From CAIXSC01 sp046349915 (lineage in GTDB: Bacteria; Planctomycetota; Planctomycetia; Pirellulales; Pirellulaceae): a stretch of DNA of 64,000 nucleotides. Location of the stretch: positions 186,001 through 250,000 of the forward strand of contig JAXMBL010000003.1 in NCBI GenBank assembly GCA_046349915.1. The letters are read 5' to 3'. The notes beneath the pieces were generated by a model. That model saw only the letters and a program-made list of their open reading frames with translations. It was not told the origin of the DNA and ran no database searches. Positions 18,699-25,823 of this stretch are shown in pieces (the stretch's first letter is position 1; each line of letters starts with the position of its first letter). A program made the position numbers and the translations under genes.

Positions 18699-19862
18699 TC
18701 ACGCGAACCTCTGCATGATCTCTTGAGTAGCAATAAGTTCACGAGCCAATCCGTCGACCAGCGACACCGGGTCAGCGCCAGGCAGCACGGGCCAAGTATA
18801 GGTTTCGACTTCTAGATGCGGGCGGTAGTTTAGTTGAGCGATGGCGGCGAGCGCTCGTTCGAGTTCGGGGCGAGTTGTATGGAGAGGGCCGATTTGCCGA
18901 GCGTCCACGGGGACGTGAAAGTGGACTCGCCAAGGACTCGCGTCTTGGAACTCAGGCGATGGGCTATGGATGAAATCGGTAGTGAGATCGACGAGCCTCG
19001 CGATCTCGCCACTGGGGCGTCGTCCCATGGTCTGATGAAGGTAACGAGGTTCGGCGAATCGCAGTAGTGCTTCGCGTTGCGCCGGGTCGTGGGGATTTTG
19101 CACTTCGATCGCGCAGCTCACTTGCACCTTGTTGATGCGAATGCGAGCTGCGTCGAGAGTGCGGATGGCTTCGGCCGCGTCTTCGAACTCGACTGCCTGA
19201 TGGCAAACGTCGTAGCACACACCCAGGTGACGACGTGCGATGTCTTCCAGCGATTCTTGGGCCGCGGTCGTGAATAGGCGTTCAAAGAAGGCCACGGTTT
19301 CTGCAGTTGTTTCGAACAGGCAGAAAGGTTCGGGCTCCAACGCTAGTCGGATGCACTTGCCCGTTTCTTGACGTAGTCGATCCAATTCATGGGCTAAAGT
19401 CAGCAACTGGCGTATGGCTGCGTCGAAGAAGGCAGGGGAGTGAGTGAAGCCTTTGAATCCGAGGGGGAGCGTCGAGATGCTTCCTTCGTCGGCATCGCCG
19501 AGCAGGGCGGCCAGGATGTGAGCGCAGCGTGAGGTGTATTCGAGTCGCCGGGGGGTGGACCAATCGGGAAGGTAGACGTTTTCTTTCACTCGTTCGCTAT
19601 GAAAATCGCCGAACGGAAAGGCGTTGAGCGTGTAGCAAGACAAGCCGCGTTGTTTGAGTGCATCGGCAAGCGAGTTCATCGTGGCCGGTGAAGCGGTAAC
19701 CTGGGCGACGGCGGCGGCGGGCAGCCAGAGTCCCGCGGCCACCTCGAAGCCCGCGGATTCGCGAACGGGATTCGTGTAGCGATCCAGCATAGGAGCAAGG
19801 TCGTCCGCGGATCGGCAGGGATGGACGTTGGTGCAGTAACTCAGCGGCAATTCACCCGACAT
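18699..19862 (-). CDS. eboE: EboE-like metabolite-traffic protein (xylose isomerase-like TIM barrel)
   Basis: This 387-aa cytoplasmic protein opens with 'LSYCTNVHPCRS', the characteristic EboE beginning. It continues as an AP-endonuclease-2/xylose-isomerase-like barrel: 'SCYTLNAFPFGDFH', 'LALEPEPFCLFET', 'HLGVCYDVCHQAVEF' and 'PHLEVETYTWPVLPG' carry the His/Glu/Asp residues expected to bind metal. In other bacteria eboA-F form a cluster needed to move a prenylated or other metabolite to the periplasm. Here the neighbours are a kinase and a phosphatase gene and no other ebo gene is visible. The gene name rests on sequence resemblance. Confidence 0.72.
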   Translation of the reverse strand: MSGELPLSYCTNVHPCRSADDLAPMLDRYTNPVRESAGFEVAAGLWLPAAAVAQVTASPATMNSLADALKQRGLSCYTLNAFPFGDFHSERVKENVYLPDWSTPRRLEYTSRCAHILAALLGDADEGSISTLPLGFKGFTHSPAFFDAAIRQLLTLAHELDRLRQETGKCIRLALEPEPFCLFETTAETVAFFERLFTTAAQESLEDIARRHLGVCYDVCHQAVEFEDAAEAIRTLDAARIRINKVQVSCAIEVQNPHDPAQREALLRFAEPRYLHQTMGRRPSGEIARLVDLTTDFIHSPSPEFQDASPWRVHFHVPVDARQIGPLHTTRPELERALAAIAQLNYRPHLEVETYTWPVLPGADPVSLVDGLARELIATQEIMQRFA

Positions 19863-19950
19863 AATGCTCCACCATCAAGTAGGCGCGAAGGGAGTATAGG
19901 TTCCATCGAGCATCGGCTCACGGCACGTAGCCGAGATATTCTAGCAAGAG

Positions 19951-19975
19951 AATGTTGCCTTTGGCTCCGCCAAAG
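19951..19975 (+). repeat. TCC-loop hairpin repeat, copy D (single unit)
   Basis: It reads AATGTTGCCTTTGGC, then TCC and GCCAAAG, so the 7-bp stem CTTTGGC/GCCAAAG encloses a TCC loop. It is the same hairpin as at 34827-34843 but with only one 16-nt unit and no stop codon of a gene beside it. It lies in the 352-bp gap between divergent eboE and the phosphatase gene (19863-20214), where I see no other feature except a small hairpin TTTATC-GGA-GATAAA near 20075. Confidence 0.55.
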
Positions 19976-20214
19976 AGTCAGCAACGATTGCGCTAGAGAG
20001 CCGCCTGCCGCAGTGCTAAACCGTACCTGGTTTGGTGGGTTCCGAGGTAGTTCGCCGTTCCGCGGGAGTTACTTTATCGGAGATAAAGGCAACTGTCCAA
20101 TGGCTCGGTCCGAGTGCGGCCGCTTTCCTCCTCTTCTGTGGACACCTATCTTACGCGGATAGGCCTTGCGAACGTCGACAAGCGAGGGCCCGAAATGGCT
20201 CACGGGAGAATGTT

Positions 20215-21510
20215 ATGCGGGAACGCTGGGAACCCCCGACTCAGGATCACTGGCAAACTCGACTCGATACCATCGTCGAAACGATGCGGGAAATGAGTCG
20301 GCAGACCGATCCTCAAGCCATGGTCCGCGCCTATGGCGAGCGGATGCGCGAGATCTTGCCCGTCGATCGCCGGATCTCGCTCAGCCGCCGTGGGCTTGAG
20401 TCGCCCGAGTTTCGGATCACTCGCAGCACCACCTGGTCGCAAGAAATCAACCCGTGGAAAGAACGGCATAAGCTGCCGTTGCTGCGCGGCGGACTGCTGG
20501 CTGAATTGCTCTACGCAGGACAGGCGTGCGTGATCGACGATATGCAGTACGCCGCCAACGATCCGGCTCGCGAATACTTGGAAGGTTGTCGGTCGCTCAT
20601 GGTCATACCGATGTATGACCGCGGAGAGGCGCTCAACATGGTGATCCAGATGCGAACCGAGAAAGACGGGTTCGACGCCGAACAATTGCCAGAAGTGGTC
20701 TGGCGGAGCAATCTATTCGGCCAAGCAACGAACAACCTTGTGCTCAAAGCAGAATTAGAACGAGCGTATCGGGCGCTCGATCGTGAACTTCGAGCGGTGG
20801 GTGAAATCCAGCACGCGCTGCTGCCGGTCGAATTGCCGAGCATCCCGAGTTTAGACTTGGCGGCGCATTATCAGCCGGCCACCTGGGCCGGCGGGGACTA
20901 CTACGATCTCTTCCCGCTGCCTGGCGGCCAGTGGGGGATTTTCATGGCCGATGTCAGCGGGCATGGAACGCCCGCCGCCGTGTTGATGGCGGTCACGCAT
21001 TGTTTGGCGCACACCCTGCCCGGACCCATGATGCCAGCCGATCAAGTGCTCGATCGGCTCAATCAACAACTGTCTCGACGTTATGCGCGACTGACCGAGA
21101 CGTTTGTGACGGCATTCTACGGAACGTATGACCCCGTGACACGCCAACTGCATTATGCCTGCGCCGGCCATCCACCGCCGCTATTGAAACGCTGCTCCGA
21201 CGGCACTCTTCGCCGACTGGATGTCGCTCGCGGAATGCCGCTGGGGCTGTTCGACGAGGCGACCTACGAGCCCGCGAACGAACAGTTGGAACTTGGAGAT
21301 CAGCTGCTGTTCTATACCGACGGTATCTCCGAGGCGCTGAACACCAAAGGGGAACTCTTTGGTACTAAGCGGCTCGAAGATACACTCGGCCAATGCTCGC
21401 TCCAGGCGAAGTCGTTGCTCGATTCCATCCTGGCGGCTGTCGATGATTTCGCGGCAGGTCGACCCGCGGACGATGACCGCACGCTGTTGGTCGCTCGAGT
21501 GATTCGATAG
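20215..21510 (+). CDS. GAF-SpoIIE/PP2C-type phosphatase (RsbU-like)
   Basis: The ATG at 20215 follows a GGGAG ribosome site and gives 431 aa; the longer in-frame extension is not coding-like. Residues about 50-190 resemble a GAF sensor domain. Residues about 215-431 are a PPM/SpoIIE phosphatase with metal-binding motifs 'GGDYYD', 'MADVSGHGTPAAVLM', 'FYTDGISEA' and terminal 'DDRTLLV'. Such proteins dephosphorylate STAS-domain anti-anti-sigma factors and so release an alternative sigma factor. A STAS protein without a linked kinase is encoded at 62699-63061 in this window; a functional link is possible but unproven. The input signal is unknown. Confidence 0.92.
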   Translation: MRERWEPPTQDHWQTRLDTIVETMREMSRQTDPQAMVRAYGERMREILPVDRRISLSRRGLESPEFRITRSTTWSQEINPWKERHKLPLLRGGLLAELLYAGQACVIDDMQYAANDPAREYLEGCRSLMVIPMYDRGEALNMVIQMRTEKDGFDAEQLPEVVWRSNLFGQATNNLVLKAELERAYRALDRELRAVGEIQHALLPVELPSIPSLDLAAHYQPATWAGGDYYDLFPLPGGQWGIFMADVSGHGTPAAVLMAVTHCLAHTLPGPMMPADQVLDRLNQQLSRRYARLTETFVTAFYGTYDPVTRQLHYACAGHPPPLLKRCSDGTLRRLDVARGMPLGLFDEATYEPANEQLELGDQLLFYTDGISEALNTKGELFGTKRLEDTLGQCSLQAKSLLDSILAAVDDFAAGRPADDDRTLLVARVIR

Positions 21511-21537
21511 GAATAGGCATCGATTGCCGATGTTCGA

Positions 21538-22137
21538 TTAGCCTCGATAAAAGTCGATCCACTGGATTCGCAGCGAGCGAGCCGAGCCCTCCAGAAGTTT
21601 GCGCGGGATTCGCAACTCGAAATAGCCTTGCTTCAGCGGGATCTGTCGTTCTTCTCCCACGAGGCGAACGGCGGCGAAGTAGGGATCGGTCGAGTCGATC
21701 GTTTGCTCGGCGCCGCTGGGTAAGCGTCGAGTGACGCGAGAATGGGGTTCGCCGCTGCTGGGGACGGACCATTCGAGTTGAATGGAGTCGCTGGCAAGGG
21801 ACAACGACTCGAGTCCCTGCAAGTGAAGTCGCAAGGTGAGCGACTCCGGCCAAGCGGGGCCGGTGAGTTCCAAGGTTGCTCGACCAATTCCTGATTCGCT
21901 CCGAACTTCGATGGTCGTTTCTCGAGCGTCTCCCGCCACCATGAGACGTGCGTCCCGCTTGGCGTCCGCGATTCGGATGCGGGCGGGCGTCGAGTCGTTC
22001 GGCGGAGCAGCTCGCCCCGTTGCCGCGAGCTGCCAAGTCGTGAAGACGGCTGACGCGCCTGCGAGCGAAGCGAGCAGGTCGCGTCGGGTCGGCGGTCGGC
22101 GCGGCGTCGACGGAGACTCGTGTTCAAAGGTACTCAT
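21538..22137 (-). CDS. Tat-exported hypothetical protein
   Basis: The start at 22137 gives 199 aa. The N-terminus (RRPPTRRDLLASLAGASAVFTTW) is a twin-arginine signal, followed by Ala-rich cleavage sequence. The mature part is short beta strands ('IRIADAKRDARLMVAGDARETTIEV') ending 'LEGSARSLRIQWIDFYRG', which suggests a CBM9/DOMON-like or jelly-roll domain. I do not recognise a characterised family. It converges with the phosphatase gene, 27 bp away. Confidence 0.7.
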   Translation of the reverse strand: MSTFEHESPSTPRRPPTRRDLLASLAGASAVFTTWQLAATGRAAPPNDSTPARIRIADAKRDARLMVAGDARETTIEVRSESGIGRATLELTGPAWPESLTLRLHLQGLESLSLASDSIQLEWSVPSSGEPHSRVTRRLPSGAEQTIDSTDPYFAAVRLVGEERQIPLKQGYFELRIPRKLLEGSARSLRIQWIDFYRG

Positions 22138-22318
22138 CGGCGACTCTCGACAACCGTCGGGCGAACATGGCGAACTCGCGCATCGTAACGGCGATCCCTT
22201 GATTATGGGCATGCTGCGGCTGTGGGCCACAGCCATTCCTTGCCGCGACCTCGGTCATTCTGGCCAATTTTGTCCGCGCGCCTTGACGCCCTCGGGGCGC
22301 CCGTTAGAATGCCAATGT

Positions 22319-22333
22319 TGAGATTGAATCTCA
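22319..22333. promoter_or_regulatory. Fur-family-like operator palindrome
   Basis: The 15-bp perfect palindrome TGAGATTGAATCTCA has the 7-1-7 form used by Fur/Zur/Per repressors (TGA-A-T / A-T-TCA). It lies 112 bp before the DUF1559 start in the gap 22138-22444. The 15 bases after its centre closely resemble those after a similar site at 30862. Regulation by a Fur-type protein is inferred only. Confidence 0.4.
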
Positions 22334-22444
22334 GTATCTATGTCTGGTTGGGTTGGCTGCTTTAGGCGACGGCACGTGGTGTTGCCTAGCTCTTGTGTTC
22401 TAAGTCTCTGCTGGAAATTGTTTGTGGAGTTTCTGGAGGTTTCC

Positions 22445-23299
22445 ATGCGGCGTGCTCGTGGTTTTACGCTGGTTGAGTTGTTGGTGGTCATTGCCATCAT
22501 TGGCGTTTTAGTTGCATTGCTTCTCCCTGCCGTCCAAGCGGCTCGTGAGGCCGCTCGCCGGACTCAGTGCGTCAACAATCTGCGGCAGATCTCCATCGCC
22601 TGCCAGAATTATCACGACACTTACGGCTATCTCCCGCCCGCCTCGACCAGCCCGTCGCTCACCGGCAGCAGCGCCTTCGCGGCCATCCTGCCTTACATCG
22701 AGCTGGGGAATATCTCGGCCCTGTATGACTTCACCAAAATGAATACCGACCCGGCCAATCTGACGGCCGTGTCGCAGAAAATCCCGACCTATATCTGCCC
22801 TTCGGCTGTCTTTGCACGAGTCGTCCCGATTGCGGCGTGTGACGCCGGTCGAGCGCCCGGGACATACGCCTTCAGCACGGGATCACAAGATCCGTGGGCG
22901 GCGAATGATGGGGCGATTGCGACCAACGCGACTCCTCAAACGAACTTGGCGTCGATCTTGGATGGAACTTCCAACACGCTGCTGGTCGGCGAATCGCATT
23001 GGAATTTTCGTGATTACATGTTCACGTCGGGACCCTGCGCGGGGCAAGTGCGCGGCGGGTTTTCTTACTGGTCGTCTCCGTATCCTCTGGCGACCGCCTT
23101 CACGACTCGCGGCGTGTTCAACCCCAAGATGATGGCTGGCGATTCGACTCGCCTTTCAAACTTCCGCAGCAATCATCCAGGCGGCGTGAATCTAGGGAAT
23201 GTCGACGGTTCCGTGCGCTTCTGGGCCGACACCGTGGACCACCTGGTGCTCGACGCCGCCGCTACTCGAGCGGGCGGCGAAGTGGTGACGCTGCCCTAA
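22445..23299 (+). CDS. DUF1559 prepilin-type (pseudopilin) protein
   Basis: The ATG at 22445, 5 nt after a GGAGG ribosome site, gives 284 aa. It starts with a type IV prepilin leader and hydrophobic helix: RARGFTLVELLVVIAIIGVLVALLLPAVQAAREAARR, with the G|F cleavage point and Glu at +5. The rest is DUF1559 with 'SILDGTSNTLLVGES' and the C-terminal 'SNHPGGVNLGNVDGSVRFW' that define the family. These proteins are very numerous in planctomycetes and probably form or decorate pseudopilus-like structures in the periplasm. A regulatory palindrome lies upstream and a small lipoprotein gene downstream, as is common. Confidence 0.95.
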   Translation: MRRARGFTLVELLVVIAIIGVLVALLLPAVQAAREAARRTQCVNNLRQISIACQNYHDTYGYLPPASTSPSLTGSSAFAAILPYIELGNISALYDFTKMNTDPANLTAVSQKIPTYICPSAVFARVVPIAACDAGRAPGTYAFSTGSQDPWAANDGAIATNATPQTNLASILDGTSNTLLVGESHWNFRDYMFTSGPCAGQVRGGFSYWSSPYPLATAFTTRGVFNPKMMAGDSTRLSNFRSNHPGGVNLGNVDGSVRFWADTVDHLVLDAAATRAGGEVVTLP

Positions 23300-23323
23300 C
23301 GCTTGGTCACGGCAAGAAACGTT

Positions 23324-23381
23324 GTGCTACGGACTGCTTGTCCGTCGGCATCCCCGTACGACGGACTTCTAGTCCGTCGAT
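23324..23381 (+). repeat. Dispersed palindrome, direct pair (copies 7-8)
   Basis: Copy 7 (23324-23349) is degenerate (CTACGGACTGCTTGTCCGTC); copy 8 (23356-23381) matches the consensus. They lie between the DUF1559 stop and the following lipoprotein start. Confidence 0.75.
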
Positions 23382-23421
23382 TGCGGCAAGTGGCGAGAAC
23401 AGCTTCCTGGGAGCAGTTGAG

Positions 23422-23910
23422 ATGGTTGATCCAAGAGGGAGCGTTCGCGGATGCTGGCGATCTTGGCGTCGAGGTAGGCCGCTTGGTTGCTGGGGGAGTA
23501 TCGCGGTTTTGGTGCTTTTCGTCGGGTGTGGCCAAGGTGACGGCCTGGAACGAGCGGCGGTGGAGGGGCGAGTTACGGTGGCGGGGCAACCGCTCGCGAA
23601 GGGCCGCATCCTCTTCCGTCCCCTGCCGCCCACTCAAGGGCCCACCGTTTCGACGCTTGTGTCCGAGGGTGGTTATGAATTAGCCGAGAAAGACGGTCCC
23701 GTGGTGGGGCGGCAGCGAGTCGAGGTGGAGGCCGAGTTGCCGTTGGGATTCGCGATCGATGACGAGGCGGCATTTGCCAAGACTGGCGGTCGCCCCTTGC
23801 CTGCCAATCCGATTCCTCCCGCCTTTAATACGCAGTCCACGTTAGTGACCGAGATCAAGCCGGGCGAAAACAGCTTCGATGTGTCCGTACCAGCTACACA
23901 AAGGCGTTGA
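23422..23910 (+). CDS. Small lipoprotein, carboxypeptidase-regulatory-like
   Basis: The ATG at 23422 gives 162 aa. A basic N-terminus leads into a hydrophobic helix and lipobox (VLVLFVGCGQ). The mature part starts 'VEGRVTVAGQPLAKGRILFRPLPP', the prealbumin-like/CarboxypepD_reg beta sandwich found in proteins placed just after DUF1559 genes in planctomycetes. An N-terminal extension through the repeat pair is read by the same frame, but it is the repeat that is translated there. Its role is unknown. The stop codon TGA overlaps the first base pair of a hairpin repeat. Confidence 0.82.
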   Translation: MVDPRGSVRGCWRSWRRGRPLGCWGSIAVLVLFVGCGQGDGLERAAVEGRVTVAGQPLAKGRILFRPLPPTQGPTVSTLVSEGGYELAEKDGPVVGRQRVEVEAELPLGFAIDDEAAFAKTGGRPLPANPIPPAFNTQSTLVTEIKPGENSFDVSVPATQRR

Positions 23911-23979
23911 CTGTTGCCTTCGCCGACTGTTGCCTTCGCCTCCGGCGAAGACGCAATTTTGCGATTTGCCTCCGGCAAA
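23909..23979 (+). repeat. Stop-adjacent hairpin repeat, copy B, plus a second hairpin
   Basis: Two exact 16-nt units GACTGTTGCCTTCGCC (23909-23924, 23925-23940) begin inside the TGA stop of the lipoprotein gene. The second unit forms a perfect 7-bp stem, CTTCGCC-TCC-GGCGAAG (23934-23950). A further hairpin with the same loop, TTTGCC-TCC-GGCAAA, lies at about 23965-23979. The remaining gap up to 24142 shows nothing else. Confidence 0.65.
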
Positions 23980-24142
23980 GCGCACCCCCAACCAGCAATT
24001 CCCGAAACCCAAGCACAAATTCAGCCAGAAGCCTTTGCCTCCAGCAGTCATACAGTATCGAATGTCCCAGTTCAGATGCGAAGGGTCAACCGGCGGACCG
24101 CCATACCTCTTCGCAACGTTCCTTTCCGTGGGAGAAGTTTAC

Positions 24143-25765
24143 ATGCGTCGAATGGCGTTCGTCTTGCTGCTGCTTGCAGCGTTCCCCAGCGTCAGTCAGG
24201 CTCATTTCCTTTGGCTGCTGGCCGATCCGTCAGGTTCATCCGAGAAAAAAGTGCAGGTTTACTTTGGCGAGGCGGCCGAACCCGACGATCCGGCTCTGCT
24301 GGATCGAGTCGCCAAGGCCGAGGTCTGGGCAATACCGCAACGCGGCGAGCCGAAAGTGGTGGCTTTGACCAAGGGCGCCGAGACGCTCGAGGGAAGTCCT
24401 GCCGCTCAAGATGCGACTTCAACATACATCCTCAAGCACCGCTACGGCGTCGTCGCCAAGGGCGGGGCGCCCTTTCTCCTGCACTACTACGCGAAGACGC
24501 ACGTCCACGCCTTGCCGGGGACTTGGCGCACTGTCTCCGACGCCGAGCGTCTGCCGTTGGAAGTAACGGCCGAGGCCGCTGGACAAGAGACGCTGCTCAA
24601 GGTCACTTGGAAGGGCAAGCCGCTGGCGGGTTCGGAAGTCGTGGTGGCTGGAGAAGGTTTGTCCAGCAACCTCAAGGGAACGACCGACGAATCCGGAGTC
24701 TTCCGTTGCCGCTTGCCCGCCGCCGCGGTCTACTCGATTCGTGCCAAGCACGAAGAGGCGACTCCAGGTAAGCTCGAAGACAAGGACTATCAGACTGTCC
24801 GACACTATTCGACACTCTCACTCCGAAACATGCCTCGAACAGTAACGCCCATCGCGAACGATTTGCCCGCTTTGACCAAGGGGACGACCAGCTTTGGCGG
24901 CGCCGTGGTAGGCGATCTGCTGGCGGTCTATGGCGGCAATTACGGCTCGGCTCATAGCTACGACAACGAGGATCAGTCTGGCGACTTGTGGCTGCTCGAC
25001 CTGAAGAAGCCGGGCGAGTGGCGGCGGGGGCCGAGTGGGTCGAGGCTGCAAGGGTTGGCGATGGTGGAGTTCCGCGGCGCCTTGTATCGCGTCGGTGGGT
25101 TCAACGCGCTGAACAAGCCGGGGGAGAAGGAGAATCTGCGATCGAACGCCGAGTTTGCTCGTTGGAGTCCTGGCGAAGATCAGTGGAAGTCGCTGCCGGA
25201 TCTACCCATTGCGCGGTCGTCGCACGATGCCGCGCTGCTGGGAAGCAAGTTGTACGTCGTCGGCGGGTGGAACATGAAAGGCGGGGATGCGGGCACGGAC
25301 TGGCATGATTCGGCCGTCGTTGTGGACTTGGCCGCCGAGAAATTGGAGTGGCAGCCGATTGCACCGCCGCCGTTCAAACGCCGCGCGTTGGCCGTCGCGG
25401 CTTGGCAAGGGAAGATCGTTTGCGTGGGTGGAATGCGGGAAAAGGGAGGCCCGACCACCGAGGTGTCGCTGTTCGATCCGGCGACGAACGCTTGGTCGAC
25501 GGGGCCCTCGCTGTTGGGCGAATCGATGGATGGCTTCGGCAGCTCGGCGTTTGCCGTGGGCGACTCGCTGTATGTCACCACGATCTCGGGTTCCATCCAG
25601 CGATTGAAGCCCGATGGCTCGGCCTGGGAGCTTGTCGGGCAGTTGACTCATCCTCGTTTCTTCCACCGCATCCTGCCCTGGGGAAGCGACAAGCTGGTCG
25701 TGGTCGGCGGGTCGGACATGATGACCGGCAAGACGAATCAGCTCGAAGTGCTACAGTTGAAGTAA
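24143..25765 (+). CDS. Secreted DUF4198-Kelch repeat protein
   Basis: The ATG at 24143 follows GGGAGAAG and gives 540 aa with signal peptide (MRRMAFVLLLLAAFPSVSQA). The mature N-terminus 'HFLWLLAD' and the next 210 residues match the DUF4198/CbiK-like domain, which in other proteins is linked to nickel or cobalt uptake. From about residue 240 there are Kelch motifs forming a probable beta-propeller: 'LYRVGGFNALNK', 'LYVVGGWNMKGG', 'IVCVGGMREKGG' and 'LVVVGGSDMMTG'. I know no reaction for this combination. It converges with the PhoX-like gene across a shared terminator. Confidence 0.85.
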   Translation: MRRMAFVLLLLAAFPSVSQAHFLWLLADPSGSSEKKVQVYFGEAAEPDDPALLDRVAKAEVWAIPQRGEPKVVALTKGAETLEGSPAAQDATSTYILKHRYGVVAKGGAPFLLHYYAKTHVHALPGTWRTVSDAERLPLEVTAEAAGQETLLKVTWKGKPLAGSEVVVAGEGLSSNLKGTTDESGVFRCRLPAAAVYSIRAKHEEATPGKLEDKDYQTVRHYSTLSLRNMPRTVTPIANDLPALTKGTTSFGGAVVGDLLAVYGGNYGSAHSYDNEDQSGDLWLLDLKKPGEWRRGPSGSRLQGLAMVEFRGALYRVGGFNALNKPGEKENLRSNAEFARWSPGEDQWKSLPDLPIARSSHDAALLGSKLYVVGGWNMKGGDAGTDWHDSAVVVDLAAEKLEWQPIAPPPFKRRALAVAAWQGKIVCVGGMREKGGPTTEVSLFDPATNAWSTGPSLLGESMDGFGSSAFAVGDSLYVTTISGSIQRLKPDGSAWELVGQLTHPRFFHRILPWGSDKLVVVGGSDMMTGKTNQLEVLQLK

Positions 25766-25803
25766 CGGCGAAACGCATCGCATGCAGCGGGCGTTTCGCC
25801 GTT
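25764..25803. terminator. Bidirectional terminator-like hairpin
   Basis: A 13-bp perfect inverted repeat, AACGGCGAAACGC (25764-25776) and GCGTTTCGCCGTT (25791-25803), has a 14-nt loop. It fills the gap between the convergent Kelch and PhoX-like genes and overlaps the first gene's stop. There is no long T-run, so it may act only as an RNA stabiliser. Confidence 0.7.
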
Positions 25804-25823
25804 GATCGTTTAAGCGAATGGTC

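Noticed and set aside
22340..22444. N-terminal extension of the DUF1559 protein
   Set aside because: The prepilin leader and the ribosome site fit the ATG at 22445; the extension is not coding-like.
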